A stretch of DNA of 64,000 nucleotides. It comes from an uncultured Alphaproteobacteria bacterium. Lineage in GTDB: Bacteria; Pseudomonadota; Alphaproteobacteria; HIMB59; GCA-002718135. Numbering within the stretch: position 1 is the first letter of the stretch; each line of letters starts with the position of its first letter. This document shows, piece after piece, positions 9,791 through 19,582 of this stretch. The DNA is taken from contig CACMQS010000004.1 in assembly GCA_902615845.1 (NCBI GenBank), positions 1 to 64,000 on the forward strand, read 5' to 3'. The translations under genes were made by a program, and so were the position numbers. Below the pieces are notes generated by a model that saw only the letters and a program-made list of their open reading frames with translations, did no database searches and was not told where the DNA came from.

Positions 9791-10948
9791 ATGTTTTCTG
9801 AAAACTTAAATAAACTAAAGAAAAAAATGTCTGAGAACAATATTGATCTCTCAATTATAACTGATGATGACTCGATATATTATTTCACAGGATACCATGA
9901 CTTCCTTCATATGGATTTTTATCGACCAACATTATTAGTTGTTTCAAATGATCATAAAACTTATTTAATTACACCTCTTCTTGATGTTTTATTAGTACCA
10001 GAATCTTGTCCTGTAGATATGGTTGAAACATGGAATGATGGTATTGGAAATGAATGGAGAGAATTATTACCTCAAATCATCAATCAGCATAAAAATATTT
10101 TTATTGAAAAATTTAAAATTAACCCAATGGTTAAGAGTTATTTAGACGAATTACTTCAAGACCATCCTGGGGATTTAACAAAATTAATAGATAATATAAG
10201 AATGATTAAATCTAATCATGAATTGAATATAGCTCGTCATGCCGGCGAAGTTGGTATGGCTATGATGGAGGCAGCAAAAAAAACAATTGGCCATAATGTT
10301 CCTGAGTATGAGGTTGCACTTGCACAATCACAAGCTGGAACAAGAAAAGCTGCAGATCTTTTAAAAGAATTTTATCCTGATAATATCAATATGTCTCCAA
10401 ATATTCACTTTTTACCTGTTATGACATCGGGTCATGATTTACCTAAAACTCACCATCGTGCTTCAACCAAAATTATAAAAAAAGGTGATCCCGTATTCGT
10501 ATGTTATTGTGGTTCTACAAATTTCCATAGGTTTAAATTAGGTTTTGATAGAATATTTTGGGTAGAAGAAATTCAATCTGATGAACAAATAAAAGCTTTT
10601 GAGACTGCAGTTAAATCTCAAAAAGCTGCTCTTGAAATTCTTGGCCCTGGAGTAACAGCTGAAGAAGTTCATGCTGCTTATGCAGATACTATTCAGTCTG
10701 AGGGATACCCTTATCCTACATTTCGATGTGGAAGAGGTACAGGCTTTAGCTTTTTAGAGGAACCACAATTAGTAGTTGGTAATAAAACAGTACTGGAGCC
10801 TGGAATGGTATTTGCCGTTGATGGCGGGGCAAGTGCAAATAATTTTAGATCACAAGTTGGTGATAGTTTTATCATAACAAAAGATGGATACGAACAAATT
10901 ACACATCATTCTAAAAATATTGATGACCTAATAATTCCACATGGATGA
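9791..10948 (+). CDS. M24 (creatinase/prolidase fold) protein lacking canonical metal ligands
   Basis: M24-like fold (VPEYEVALAQSQAGTRKAADLL; TVLEPGMVFAVDGG...DSFIITKDGYE), but the Asp/Asp/His ligand positions are not conserved (VCYCGSTNFHRFKLGFDRIF; RCGRGTGFSFLEEPQ). Confidence 0.75.
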   Translation: MFSENLNKLKKKMSENNIDLSIITDDDSIYYFTGYHDFLHMDFYRPTLLVVSNDHKTYLITPLLDVLLVPESCPVDMVETWNDGIGNEWRELLPQIINQHKNIFIEKFKINPMVKSYLDELLQDHPGDLTKLIDNIRMIKSNHELNIARHAGEVGMAMMEAAKKTIGHNVPEYEVALAQSQAGTRKAADLLKEFYPDNINMSPNIHFLPVMTSGHDLPKTHHRASTKIIKKGDPVFVCYCGSTNFHRFKLGFDRIFWVEEIQSDEQIKAFETAVKSQKAALEILGPGVTAEEVHAAYADTIQSEGYPYPTFRCGRGTGFSFLEEPQLVVGNKTVLEPGMVFAVDGGASANNFRSQVGDSFIITKDGYEQITHHSKNIDDLIIPHG

Positions 10949-11966
10949 AATCACAGTATTTAACACACATTGCTGTGGTGAAATTGGGGATGTGGTAACT
11001 GGAATTAAAGGCTTGAAGTTTAATTCACCTGAGGAAGCTTCTAAAAAACTTTTTTTAGATAAAAAATGGAGAAATTTTTTTTTAAATGAACCTCGGGGAG
11101 GGGTCTTTAAACATTGTAATATTATTTTAGAACCTTCAAATAAAAATGCAGATGCTGGATTTGTAATCATGGAACCAGAAGATAATCCTCCAATGAGCGG
11201 ATCAAATGCAATTTGTGTAACGACAGTCTTATTAGAAAAAAATATTGTTCAAATGAAATATCCTAAAACGATGCTTACACTTGAAGTTCCCGGAGGTTTA
11301 ATAAAAGTTGTTGCTGATTGTGAAAATAAGAAAGTTAAAAGTGTCACTTTAACTAATCTTGCCTGCTTTGCAGATAAAATAGATGTAGATTTAAAGACTA
11401 AAAATTATGGCACAATTAAAGTAAGTACTGCTTTTGGAGGTGACAGTTTTTTAATTTGTAATGCAGGTGATTTTAATCTTAAAATTGAACCAAAGAATGC
11501 AATTAAATTTGTAAATGTTGCTAAAGAATTATTGAAAGAAGCAAACGCATCTATAGGATTTGAACATCCTACTATTAAAGGATTAGACTATCTTTCCTTT
11601 TGCCAATTTATTGAGCCATTAAAAAAAAATAATCAATCATTACTTACAGGATTAAATACAGTTGTTATACGACCTGGGAAACTTGATCGTTCACCCTGTG
11701 GTACAGGCACTTCAGCAAGATTAGCAGTAATGAAAGAAAAAAATGAAATACAAATAAATGAAGAATTTATATCAAAGTCTATTATAGGATCTTCATTTAA
11801 ATCAAGTATTGAAAAGGAAATTAAAATTAATAACAAAAATTGTATTATTCCAAAAATAACAGGTAGTGCATTTATTACTGGAAAACAAAGTTTATATATC
11901 GATAAGGATGATCCTTTTCCAGAAGGTTATAGATTAAATGACACATGGCCAGATTCATCAAGTTAA
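10941..11966 (+). CDS. Proline racemase family protein (hydroxyproline epimerase / trans-3-hydroxyproline dehydratase-like)
   Basis: NTHCCGEIGDVVTG, EPRGGVF, PMSGSNAIC (Ser at first catalytic site), DRSPCGTGTSARLA (Cys at second). Confidence 0.82.
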   Translation: MDEITVFNTHCCGEIGDVVTGIKGLKFNSPEEASKKLFLDKKWRNFFLNEPRGGVFKHCNIILEPSNKNADAGFVIMEPEDNPPMSGSNAICVTTVLLEKNIVQMKYPKTMLTLEVPGGLIKVVADCENKKVKSVTLTNLACFADKIDVDLKTKNYGTIKVSTAFGGDSFLICNAGDFNLKIEPKNAIKFVNVAKELLKEANASIGFEHPTIKGLDYLSFCQFIEPLKKNNQSLLTGLNTVVIRPGKLDRSPCGTGTSARLAVMKEKNEIQINEEFISKSIIGSSFKSSIEKEIKINNKNCIIPKITGSAFITGKQSLYIDKDDPFPEGYRLNDTWPDSSS

Positions 11967-12042
11967 CTGTGATTAAATAACACTAGCATGGCAAGTTAAT
12001 TCATTTTACTTTCATCAACTATTCTAATAATTAATAAAACAA

Positions 12043-13308
12043 ATGACAAAATTTAATGCCTGGAATGTAATTAAAAACGGTTTAAATGGTCAGTCTTATT
12101 GGACTAGACAATGGCGTGATCCAGAACCAAAAAGTAGTTATGATGTTGTAATAATTGGTGGAGGTTTACACGGTCTTGCTACGGCATATTATTTAGCAAA
12201 GAATCATAATATAAAAAATGTAGCTGTCTTAGAAAAAGGCTGGATTGGCGGAGGAAACGCTGGACGTAATACAACTATTGTAAGATCAAATTATATGATG
12301 CCAGGCAACCACGAATTTTATGAACATTCTTTAAAGTTATGGGAAAATTTAAGTCACGAATTAAATTATAATGTAATGTTTAGCCAACGAGCTCATGTCT
12401 CGTTATTTCATAGCCCTGGTGCTAAAGATTCAGTTTCACGGATTTATAATATTATGCGACTCCACGGAACTGATGCAGAACTTTGGGATTTAAAAACTTT
12501 AAAGAAAAAAATTCCACATTTAAATTATCATAATTCTAGATTTCCAATACTTGGAGCTGCAGTTCAAAAAAGAGCAGGCAATGCAAGACACGATGCAGTT
12601 GCATGGGGTTATGCAAGAGCTGCAGATACATTAGGTGTAGACATTCTTCAAAATTGTGAAGTTACAGGTTTCACAAGAAAGAATGGAAATATTGAAAGTA
12701 TTCAAACTTCAAGAGGAATTATAAAAGGAAAGAAAATAGGATTTGCTGTTGCAGGCAATACTTCAGTATTATGGCAAATGGCAGAATTAGGCAACCTGCC
12801 AATTGAATCCCATAAACTACAAGCATTTGTATCTGAGGCTGTTAAACCACTTCTAGACCAGGTTGTTGTTTATGGTGTAGGTGGGGCGCATTTCTATATA
12901 TCGCAGTCAGATAAAGGAAGCATGGTGTTTGGTGGTGATCTTGACTGGTATAAATCATACGCTCAAAGAGGAAATCTTCCTATGGTTCAAGATGTTGCCG
13001 AAGCGGCCATGGCAATATTTCCTTCACTTGGAAGAATAAGATTACTTCGTCATTGGGCAGGTGTTATGGACATGACAATGGACGGATCATTTTTTATTTG
13101 TAAAACGCCAATATCTAATCTCTATTTAAATGCTGGTTGGAACTATGGTGGTTTCAAAGCTAGTCCTGCATCAGGTTGGTATTTTGCCGACTTAATTGCA
13201 AATGAAAGCCCGCATAACTACGTGCAAAATCATAATTTAGAAAGATTTGAAAAAGGTATCAATATTGATGAACGTGGCGCAGGACCTGATCCAAAATTGC
13301 ACGGTTAA
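12043..13308 (+). CDS. soxB: Sarcosine oxidase subunit beta
   Basis: FAD motif DVVIIGGGLHGLATAYYLAKNHNIKNVAVLEKGWIGGGNAGRNTTIVRSNY; followed by soxD, soxA, soxG. Confidence 0.93.
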   Translation: MTKFNAWNVIKNGLNGQSYWTRQWRDPEPKSSYDVVIIGGGLHGLATAYYLAKNHNIKNVAVLEKGWIGGGNAGRNTTIVRSNYMMPGNHEFYEHSLKLWENLSHELNYNVMFSQRAHVSLFHSPGAKDSVSRIYNIMRLHGTDAELWDLKTLKKKIPHLNYHNSRFPILGAAVQKRAGNARHDAVAWGYARAADTLGVDILQNCEVTGFTRKNGNIESIQTSRGIIKGKKIGFAVAGNTSVLWQMAELGNLPIESHKLQAFVSEAVKPLLDQVVVYGVGGAHFYISQSDKGSMVFGGDLDWYKSYAQRGNLPMVQDVAEAAMAIFPSLGRIRLLRHWAGVMDMTMDGSFFICKTPISNLYLNAGWNYGGFKASPASGWYFADLIANESPHNYVQNHNLERFEKGINIDERGAGPDPKLHG

Positions 13309-13593
13309 ATGATTAGAATCAATTGTCCTTATTGTGGTGAAAGAGATCATAATGAATTTAGTTATGGAGGAGATGCAACAATCAATTATCCTTCGTTAGA
13401 TGCATCAGAGAAAGAATGGACTGAAGCTATATTTTTCAGAAAAAATATAAAAGGTTTTCAATTTGAAACATGGCATCATTCTAATGGATGTAGAATGTGG
13501 TTGGTAGTTGAACGTTCTACTGTCACTCATGAAATAAAAAGTGTCAAACCATGCCATCCGGATTTACAGAAGGTTGTAAAAAATAATAAATGA
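13309..13593 (+). CDS. soxD: Sarcosine oxidase subunit delta
   Basis: 94 aa, IRINCPYCGERDHNEFSYGGDATI; between soxB and soxA. Confidence 0.93.
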   Translation: MIRINCPYCGERDHNEFSYGGDATINYPSLDASEKEWTEAIFFRKNIKGFQFETWHHSNGCRMWLVVERSTVTHEIKSVKPCHPDLQKVVKNNK

Positions 13594-16547
13594 AGACAAG
13601 AAGAATAGATAACTATGGAAAAATTAATAGAGATAAAATTTTATCCTTTAGGTGGGATAAAAAAAATTACAAAGGTTTTGAAGGAGATACTCTAGCATCA
13701 GCATTACTTGCAAATAATATTGGTATAGTTGGTAGAAGTTTTAAATATCATAGACCAAGGGGAATATTTTCTAGTGGAGTCGAGGAATCTGGTGCTTTAG
13801 TTACTATTGGTTCAAAAGATAGAAGAGATCCAAATGTAAGAGCAACAACGCAAGAATTATATAATGGTTTGGAAGCAAGTGGTCAAAATGCATTTCCAAA
13901 TGTAAATTTTGATCTAGCTGGAATAAATAATTATTTAGGTAGGTTTTTTGCAGCTGGTTTTTATTATAAAACTTTTATGGGAATACCTCCGCTTGAATGG
14001 GGTAAAGGAACAGCCATATGGATGTTTTTTGAAAAGTTTATTAGAAAAGCTGCGGGAATGGGAAGTGCTTCTGGGTTACCTGATCCAGATACTTATGAGC
14101 ATGCTCATGATTTTTGCGATTTAATTGTAGTAGGTTCAGGACCTGCTGGTGTTGCAGCTGCAATAGAGGCAGCAGAAAAAAAATTAGATGTTATTTTAGT
14201 TGAGCAAGATAGTCTTATTGGAGGAAATCAACTTGCAGAAAATGATTTTGATAACTCGCAGATTAAAAATCAACTTGAAAATCTAGGCATAAAAATAATG
14301 ACTAGAACTACTGCATTCGGATTATATGATAATTGCGTTGTTGGTTTATTAGAGAGAGTAACAGACCATATATCAGCGCCAAATGTAAACATTCCACGCC
14401 AAAGATTTTGGACCATTAGAGCAAAGCATATAATTGTTGGTGCTGGAGCAATTGAAAGACACATTGCATTTAATAATAATGATATTCCTGGTGTAATGAC
14501 TGTAAATGCATCAAAGCACTATTTGAATAGATATGGTGTACTCACCGGAAAAAGAATTGTGATAGCTACAAATAATGATTCTGTTTATGAAACAGCACAT
14601 CAATTATCAGAAGCTGGGGCCAATGTAACTGTTCTTGATTCACGAACTAATTTTGAAATTGAGACAAATAAAAGTTTTGAAATTAGAAAAGGGTATGTGC
14701 CTTATAACATTAATGGTTCAAAAAAAATTGATAGTTTAGATATATCAAAAAGTGAAACTATTAATAAATCTGAAACTATAGATTGTGATCAGGTTTTATT
14801 ATCAGGTGGCTGGTCACCTGCTGTACATTTGTTATCTCACAGAGGCGTAAAGCCTAAATGGGATTATAACAATGCTTGTTTTTTACCAAGTGACACAAAA
14901 GAAAATATTACAATGGTAGGTTCTTCTAGAGGTTTATGGAATAAAAATGATTGTATTGCTTCTGGGATAGCAGGAACTACTGATGCGTTGAACCGTTTAG
15001 GTATTTCTAAAACAAATTATTTTTTCCCAAAACCTGGTGGATGGAAAAATCCCATACAACCACTGTATGAAGTAAAATATAAAAAATCTAGATCAAAAAG
15101 TTTTGTAGATTATCAACATGATGTAACAACAGATGACGTAAGACTCGCACATCGTGAAGGTTTCATTTCGGTAGAGCATCTTAAAAGATACACAACTTTA
15201 GGTATGGCAAACGATCAAGGAAAAATGGGAAATATCATTGGATTATCTTTAATGGCTGAACTTTTAAATAAAGAAATTCCAGAAGTTGGAACTACTGTAT
15301 TTAGACCTCCTTATACTCCTGTATCTATAGGTGCCTTAAGCGGAAGAAATGTTGGTAAACATTTTAGGCCGTTAAGAGTAACGCCAATGCATCAATGGAA
15401 TATTGATCATGGTGCAAAAATGATTGAAGTTGGATTGTATCAAAGACCTTGGTATTATCCCAAAGAAAATGAAACTTTAAGTGACTCTTATATAAGAGAA
15501 GCATCAACAGTAAGAAAAACAGTTGGAATTTGTGATGTAACATCATTAGGCAAAATTGCTATTCAAGGACCAGGCTCTACCGAATTTTTAAATAGAATTT
15601 ATTCGAATGGTTTTTCAAAACTACAAGTTGGAAAAGCTAGATACGGTATCATGTTGCGTGATGACGGTATTGTAATGGATGATGGCACATCTTGGAGATT
15701 AGCAGAAAATGAATATTTTATGACGACGTCTACAGGTGAAGCTGCAAAAGTGATGTCATGGTTAGAAGAATTACTTCAAACTAGATGGACAGATCTTAAT
15801 GTTAATGTGACTAGTGTTTCTGAACAATGGGCAGGCGTATCAATTGCAGGACCTAAATCTAGAGAAGTTCTAAATAATTGTGTCGATGATTCTTTGGTTA
15901 TAACTAATAATAAATTACCTTTTATGGGTGTTACTTCAACATTTCTTAAAGGTAATATTCCTTGTAGGATTGCAAGAATTAGTTTTTCCGGCGAATTAGC
16001 TTTTGAAGTTTATGTCAAATCAGATTTTGCTAATACTATGATGGACTTACTTTGGGAAAATGCAAAAAAATATGATGGATGTTTATATGGATTAGAAGCT
16101 TTAGGTGCACTTAGAGTTGAAAAAGGTCATGTAACAGCTGCTGAGCTTGATGGGAGGGTAACAATTGATGATGCAGGTTTAAGCAAAATGGCATCTACAA
16201 AGAAATCATATATTGGAAGCGCAATGAGAAAACGAGGAGTTTTAAAAAATAATGATCGTGAAATTCTAGTAGGCTTCTTTCCTACAAACCTAAAAGAAAC
16301 TTTTAATGCTGGAACTATTGTGTGTGAAAAAAATAATATTAAAGGACAAGGTATCGGAAGAATCACCTCAGTCACTTATTCTCCAGAACTTGGACATTGG
16401 ATTGGAATAGGTTTTGTAAAAGGTGGTTTAGATAAATGGAAAGATACCACTTTAGTCGGCGCGGATCCTGTAAGAAATAAACAAATGAATTTAAAAGTTG
16501 TTTCACCACATATGATTGATCCTAAAGGAGAACGAATGTATGCATAG
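13590..16547 (+). CDS. soxA: Sarcosine oxidase subunit alpha
   Basis: 985 aa; GFEGDTLASALLANNIGIVGRSFKYHRPRG, FAD motif VVGSGPAGVAAAIEAAEK, GcvT-like C-terminus. Confidence 0.95.
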   Translation: MKTRRIDNYGKINRDKILSFRWDKKNYKGFEGDTLASALLANNIGIVGRSFKYHRPRGIFSSGVEESGALVTIGSKDRRDPNVRATTQELYNGLEASGQNAFPNVNFDLAGINNYLGRFFAAGFYYKTFMGIPPLEWGKGTAIWMFFEKFIRKAAGMGSASGLPDPDTYEHAHDFCDLIVVGSGPAGVAAAIEAAEKKLDVILVEQDSLIGGNQLAENDFDNSQIKNQLENLGIKIMTRTTAFGLYDNCVVGLLERVTDHISAPNVNIPRQRFWTIRAKHIIVGAGAIERHIAFNNNDIPGVMTVNASKHYLNRYGVLTGKRIVIATNNDSVYETAHQLSEAGANVTVLDSRTNFEIETNKSFEIRKGYVPYNINGSKKIDSLDISKSETINKSETIDCDQVLLSGGWSPAVHLLSHRGVKPKWDYNNACFLPSDTKENITMVGSSRGLWNKNDCIASGIAGTTDALNRLGISKTNYFFPKPGGWKNPIQPLYEVKYKKSRSKSFVDYQHDVTTDDVRLAHREGFISVEHLKRYTTLGMANDQGKMGNIIGLSLMAELLNKEIPEVGTTVFRPPYTPVSIGALSGRNVGKHFRPLRVTPMHQWNIDHGAKMIEVGLYQRPWYYPKENETLSDSYIREASTVRKTVGICDVTSLGKIAIQGPGSTEFLNRIYSNGFSKLQVGKARYGIMLRDDGIVMDDGTSWRLAENEYFMTTSTGEAAKVMSWLEELLQTRWTDLNVNVTSVSEQWAGVSIAGPKSREVLNNCVDDSLVITNNKLPFMGVTSTFLKGNIPCRIARISFSGELAFEVYVKSDFANTMMDLLWENAKKYDGCLYGLEALGALRVEKGHVTAAELDGRVTIDDAGLSKMASTKKSYIGSAMRKRGVLKNNDREILVGFFPTNLKETFNAGTIVCEKNNIKGQGIGRITSVTYSPELGHWIGIGFVKGGLDKWKDTTLVGADPVRNKQMNLKVVSPHMIDPKGERMYA

Positions 16548-17103
16548 ACATTCTGCACTAGAAACAATTTATAAGGTTGGAAAATATTCATCAAGCGAGA
16601 AACAATCTCTAATATTTAAAGAATTAAAAAGTTTAGAAATTTTGCAAATTGCTTGTTGGCCTGACAAAATTGATGAAATGAATAATTTAATATCAAAAGA
16701 ACTAAAAATTAAAAATATTCCTAGTTTTAATAAAGGGATAATTTTTGAAAATAAATCATTATGGAGAATGGAACCTTTGAAATGGTGGCTATTTAATAAA
16801 GAAATTAAAATAAGTGAGCAAATCGCAACAATTTTAGACATGTCTCATGCTTTCACAGGTATTGAAATTACAGGAGATAATTCATCATTATTTTTAAACA
16901 GACATCTTCCAATTGATTTAAGAGCTAGGAATTTTCCAGATCTATCTTCTGCTAGCACAGCCATTCATCATGTCAGTGTTAAGTTATTTAAAATATCCTC
17001 TAATAATTACTGTCTATATATACCAAGAGGTTTTGCTTTATCAATTTGGGAGATCCTTCTTGAAACAGCAGATCAGTTTGGATACGAAGTATTAGAGAGA
17101 TAG
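16540..17103 (+). CDS. soxG: Sarcosine oxidase subunit gamma
   Basis: Downstream of soxA; GcvT-like. ATG at 16540 (MHRHSALETIYK) after AAAGGAGAA is preferred over the ORF-track TTG at 16516. Confidence 0.85.
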   Translation: MHRHSALETIYKVGKYSSSEKQSLIFKELKSLEILQIACWPDKIDEMNNLISKELKIKNIPSFNKGIIFENKSLWRMEPLKWWLFNKEIKISEQIATILDMSHAFTGIEITGDNSSLFLNRHLPIDLRARNFPDLSSASTAIHHVSVKLFKISSNNYCLYIPRGFALSIWEILLETADQFGYEVLER

Positions 17104-17177
17104 ATAGATTATTTTAGGGTAACGGAAACTGGTTATAAACTAATTACTAATATATTTAGCGATTTGCATATAGTAAA

Positions 17178-17858
17178 TTAATCATTTGCATCACCACCTC
17201 CGGCACCTTTTGCCCTAGATTCCTCTGACTCAGGAACAAAAGTTCTAAAAGCTATTTTAGATATTTCCTCCCATGATTCTTTATCAGGATTAATACCCTT
17301 AGAGAGCAAGTTATTTATATTTGATGATGAAATATTAATATCTAACTTTTGTTCCTTTAAAATATTCTTTGTGAGTAAAAGATCAAAATTTCTTTGATAA
17401 TTTGTAGAGATAATTTCTCTATTAACTCTAATATTTTTATTTGTTATTTGTACATAAACTTTTTGATCTAATAAAAACTGTGAATTGATATTTTTTTTGG
17501 CATATTTGTAAAGTAAGGGTATTAAGAATATAGGGTCACTACAATTTTTTAAAGTTAATTTAAAATTATCCCTTTTATCTATTTTTGATATTAAATAATC
17601 GATTAATCCTGGGCCTATCACCAAAAAAGATTTATTTTTACAATCAAACTCATCATTTATTTTTGACGGATCTATACTAGCATTAAAGGTGTTATCTAAT
17701 TCCTCAATCTTAAATGTTAATAATTTGATTCCATCGAAACCAAAAACTTCAAGCCATGTTGTAATAAATGCAGCATCCTCATCTGATCCATAAGTGAATC
17801 CTAATCCTGAAAAAGCTCGTTGTGTATTAGTGTAGACTTCATAGTAAGAATAACTCAC
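17178..17858 (-). CDS. DUF3726-like protein of unknown function with Gly-rich C-terminal tail (ESRAKGAGGGDAND)
   Basis: ORF 17178..17894. GTG at 17858 (V/MSYSYYEVYTNTQRAFSGLGFTYGSDEDAAFITTWLEVFGFDG) fits recalled DUF3726 N-termini and avoids overlap with the upstream gene. DUF assignment is from memory of the family pattern. Confidence 0.5.
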   Translation of the reverse strand: MSYSYYEVYTNTQRAFSGLGFTYGSDEDAAFITTWLEVFGFDGIKLLTFKIEELDNTFNASIDPSKINDEFDCKNKSFLVIGPGLIDYLISKIDKRDNFKLTLKNCSDPIFLIPLLYKYAKKNINSQFLLDQKVYVQITNKNIRVNREIISTNYQRNFDLLLTKNILKEQKLDINISSSNINNLLSKGINPDKESWEEISKIAFRTFVPESEESRAKGAGGGDAND

Positions 17859-17863
17859 AGATA

Positions 17864-19528
17864 TTAATATGTACTCATCGTTGCAAAACCCCATTCATCA
17901 ACATTTTTATTACTCAGATCTGATAAATAAGGGGCTCCAGAAAAAAAACTTACCCTTAACCATCTATCTGACTTAGGATCATAACGATTAGCTCCAAAAA
18001 AAGATAACTTAAATCTTAACATATCAATTGGCATTGTTTTTTTATCAAGAACATTATCTTGAACTTCTGAAAAAGGATAATTTTTTAAAGATTGAATTCT
18101 CTTAACAATTCCTCTGTATTCTGGATGCATTAACAAAAATTCACAAATTAATTGATTTTCATCTACATTTTTAATTTGCTTAAATAAATCATTAACCATT
18201 TTTGCAATTCCTAGATTTTGCTCCAATTCACTTCCTTGTTCATTATATCTTTCACCCAGTCTTGGTTCTAACTTAGCTGCTGAAACATACCAAAATAAAT
18301 AATTGCTATCTTTATTATTAAAATCAATATTTTTTATCCAAGAATATTTATCATTGATTATTTTTTTCAAATCTCCAATAGATTGATTTCCATCAATATC
18401 CATTATCTCCTCATCTGCCATATCTTCTGCTAACTCTTCTGATATTTGAGGATACAATTCAATTAGTTGTACTCTTGCAATTTCCTTAGTATCATTATTA
18501 AAATTCGAATCACAATAATCTAAAATATCTAACCATTTAAATTTTTGAGAAAGATCTAGGTCATTAATGTAGGAAATATATTTTTTTAAATCTTCAGTAG
18601 TTAATTTATTTTTATTAATTTGGAATTCATCACTTGTGTTTACTTCTTCAAGATAATTTAGAGCTTTATTCAAAAGATTTTTATATTTTTCGAAAACTAT
18701 ATTATCTAACTCAATTTGAGAAATTTCTTCTAATGTCTTTGTGTACTGTTTCATCCACTTATTAATCAACTTTGGATGTTTAATGATAAAAGGTGCCATA
18801 CCTAAACCTGTTGAATTACCAATACCTAAATGTTGTTTAATTTTTCTATCTAACTTTACTGCTTTTTTTGGGTTTATTTGCCTTGCAACATGTTCAACTA
18901 ATTCAATACTGAATTCTCTAATTAAATAAACTGATAACATTTCTGCTCTAAAGGGCTGATTGAAAACAGTTGTATTTTTTGTATTAGTAAAATCTGATAA
19001 TCCAAATTTACCACTACCATAAACAGCAGTCGTTCTTAACAAATAGCCAACTTTATTTATTTCGTAAATATCTGGCTGATTACCATTTGAGAGACAATCG
19101 ACAACATACTGAAACAATCTTACACTTTTATTTGCTCTGCTAAGAATTAACTCATCTGGAGAATTACGACCTGATTCTTGAAGAGGAATTGTTTTTTTTA
19201 ATCTATTTAGATCTTGATCAGATAATTTACCTACATGTAATGTATAGGCTGTATCCCATTTACTAGCGATAACTCTATCACTTCTATCCTTATCATCTAG
19301 GAAAGTAGAGAAACATACAAGTGAATAAGTTTGCTTATTAATAATTATTTCATAAACAACCGTGCCGAAACCATGTTTATCTAAATCAAATTTCGACTTA
19401 TGTATTTCCCAGTTGTCGTTGATCAATCTTCTTAACATACTTCTAGAAAAACTAAGCCGAGAAGGATAGCGTGAACCCATTCTTGATAGTTTCATGTAGT
19501 TATCGTTTTCTCTTACTTTTTGTAACAT
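17864..19528 (-). CDS. Conserved-looking hypothetical protein, 554 aa, unknown function
   Basis: Long ORF between convergent soxG and divergent dipeptidase gene, directly upstream of the DUF3726-like gene. No motif I can assign. Confidence 0.75.
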   Translation of the reverse strand: MLQKVRENDNYMKLSRMGSRYPSRLSFSRSMLRRLINDNWEIHKSKFDLDKHGFGTVVYEIIINKQTYSLVCFSTFLDDKDRSDRVIASKWDTAYTLHVGKLSDQDLNRLKKTIPLQESGRNSPDELILSRANKSVRLFQYVVDCLSNGNQPDIYEINKVGYLLRTTAVYGSGKFGLSDFTNTKNTTVFNQPFRAEMLSVYLIREFSIELVEHVARQINPKKAVKLDRKIKQHLGIGNSTGLGMAPFIIKHPKLINKWMKQYTKTLEEISQIELDNIVFEKYKNLLNKALNYLEEVNTSDEFQINKNKLTTEDLKKYISYINDLDLSQKFKWLDILDYCDSNFNNDTKEIARVQLIELYPQISEELAEDMADEEIMDIDGNQSIGDLKKIINDKYSWIKNIDFNNKDSNYLFWYVSAAKLEPRLGERYNEQGSELEQNLGIAKMVNDLFKQIKNVDENQLICEFLLMHPEYRGIVKRIQSLKNYPFSEVQDNVLDKKTMPIDMLRFKLSFFGANRYDPKSDRWLRVSFFSGAPYLSDLSNKNVDEWGFATMSTY

Positions 19529-19582
19529 TTATTAAATATCTATAGTTAATTTTGTTTTTTTCATTAATAGAAGTATTAATCT

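Noticed and set aside
9791-10948. M24 protein as a DddP-type DMSP lyase
   Set aside because: DddP, as I recall it, binds metal through conserved Asp/His/Glu residues; these positions are not conserved here.
16376-16841. Antisense ORFs around the soxA/soxG junction
   Set aside because: Opposite strand of strongly supported sox genes; no independent signal.
17864-17894. 31-nt overlap between the two unknown minus-strand genes
   Set aside because: An alternative GTG start at 17858 removes the overlap and gives a better N-terminus, so the overlap is probably a start-calling artefact.
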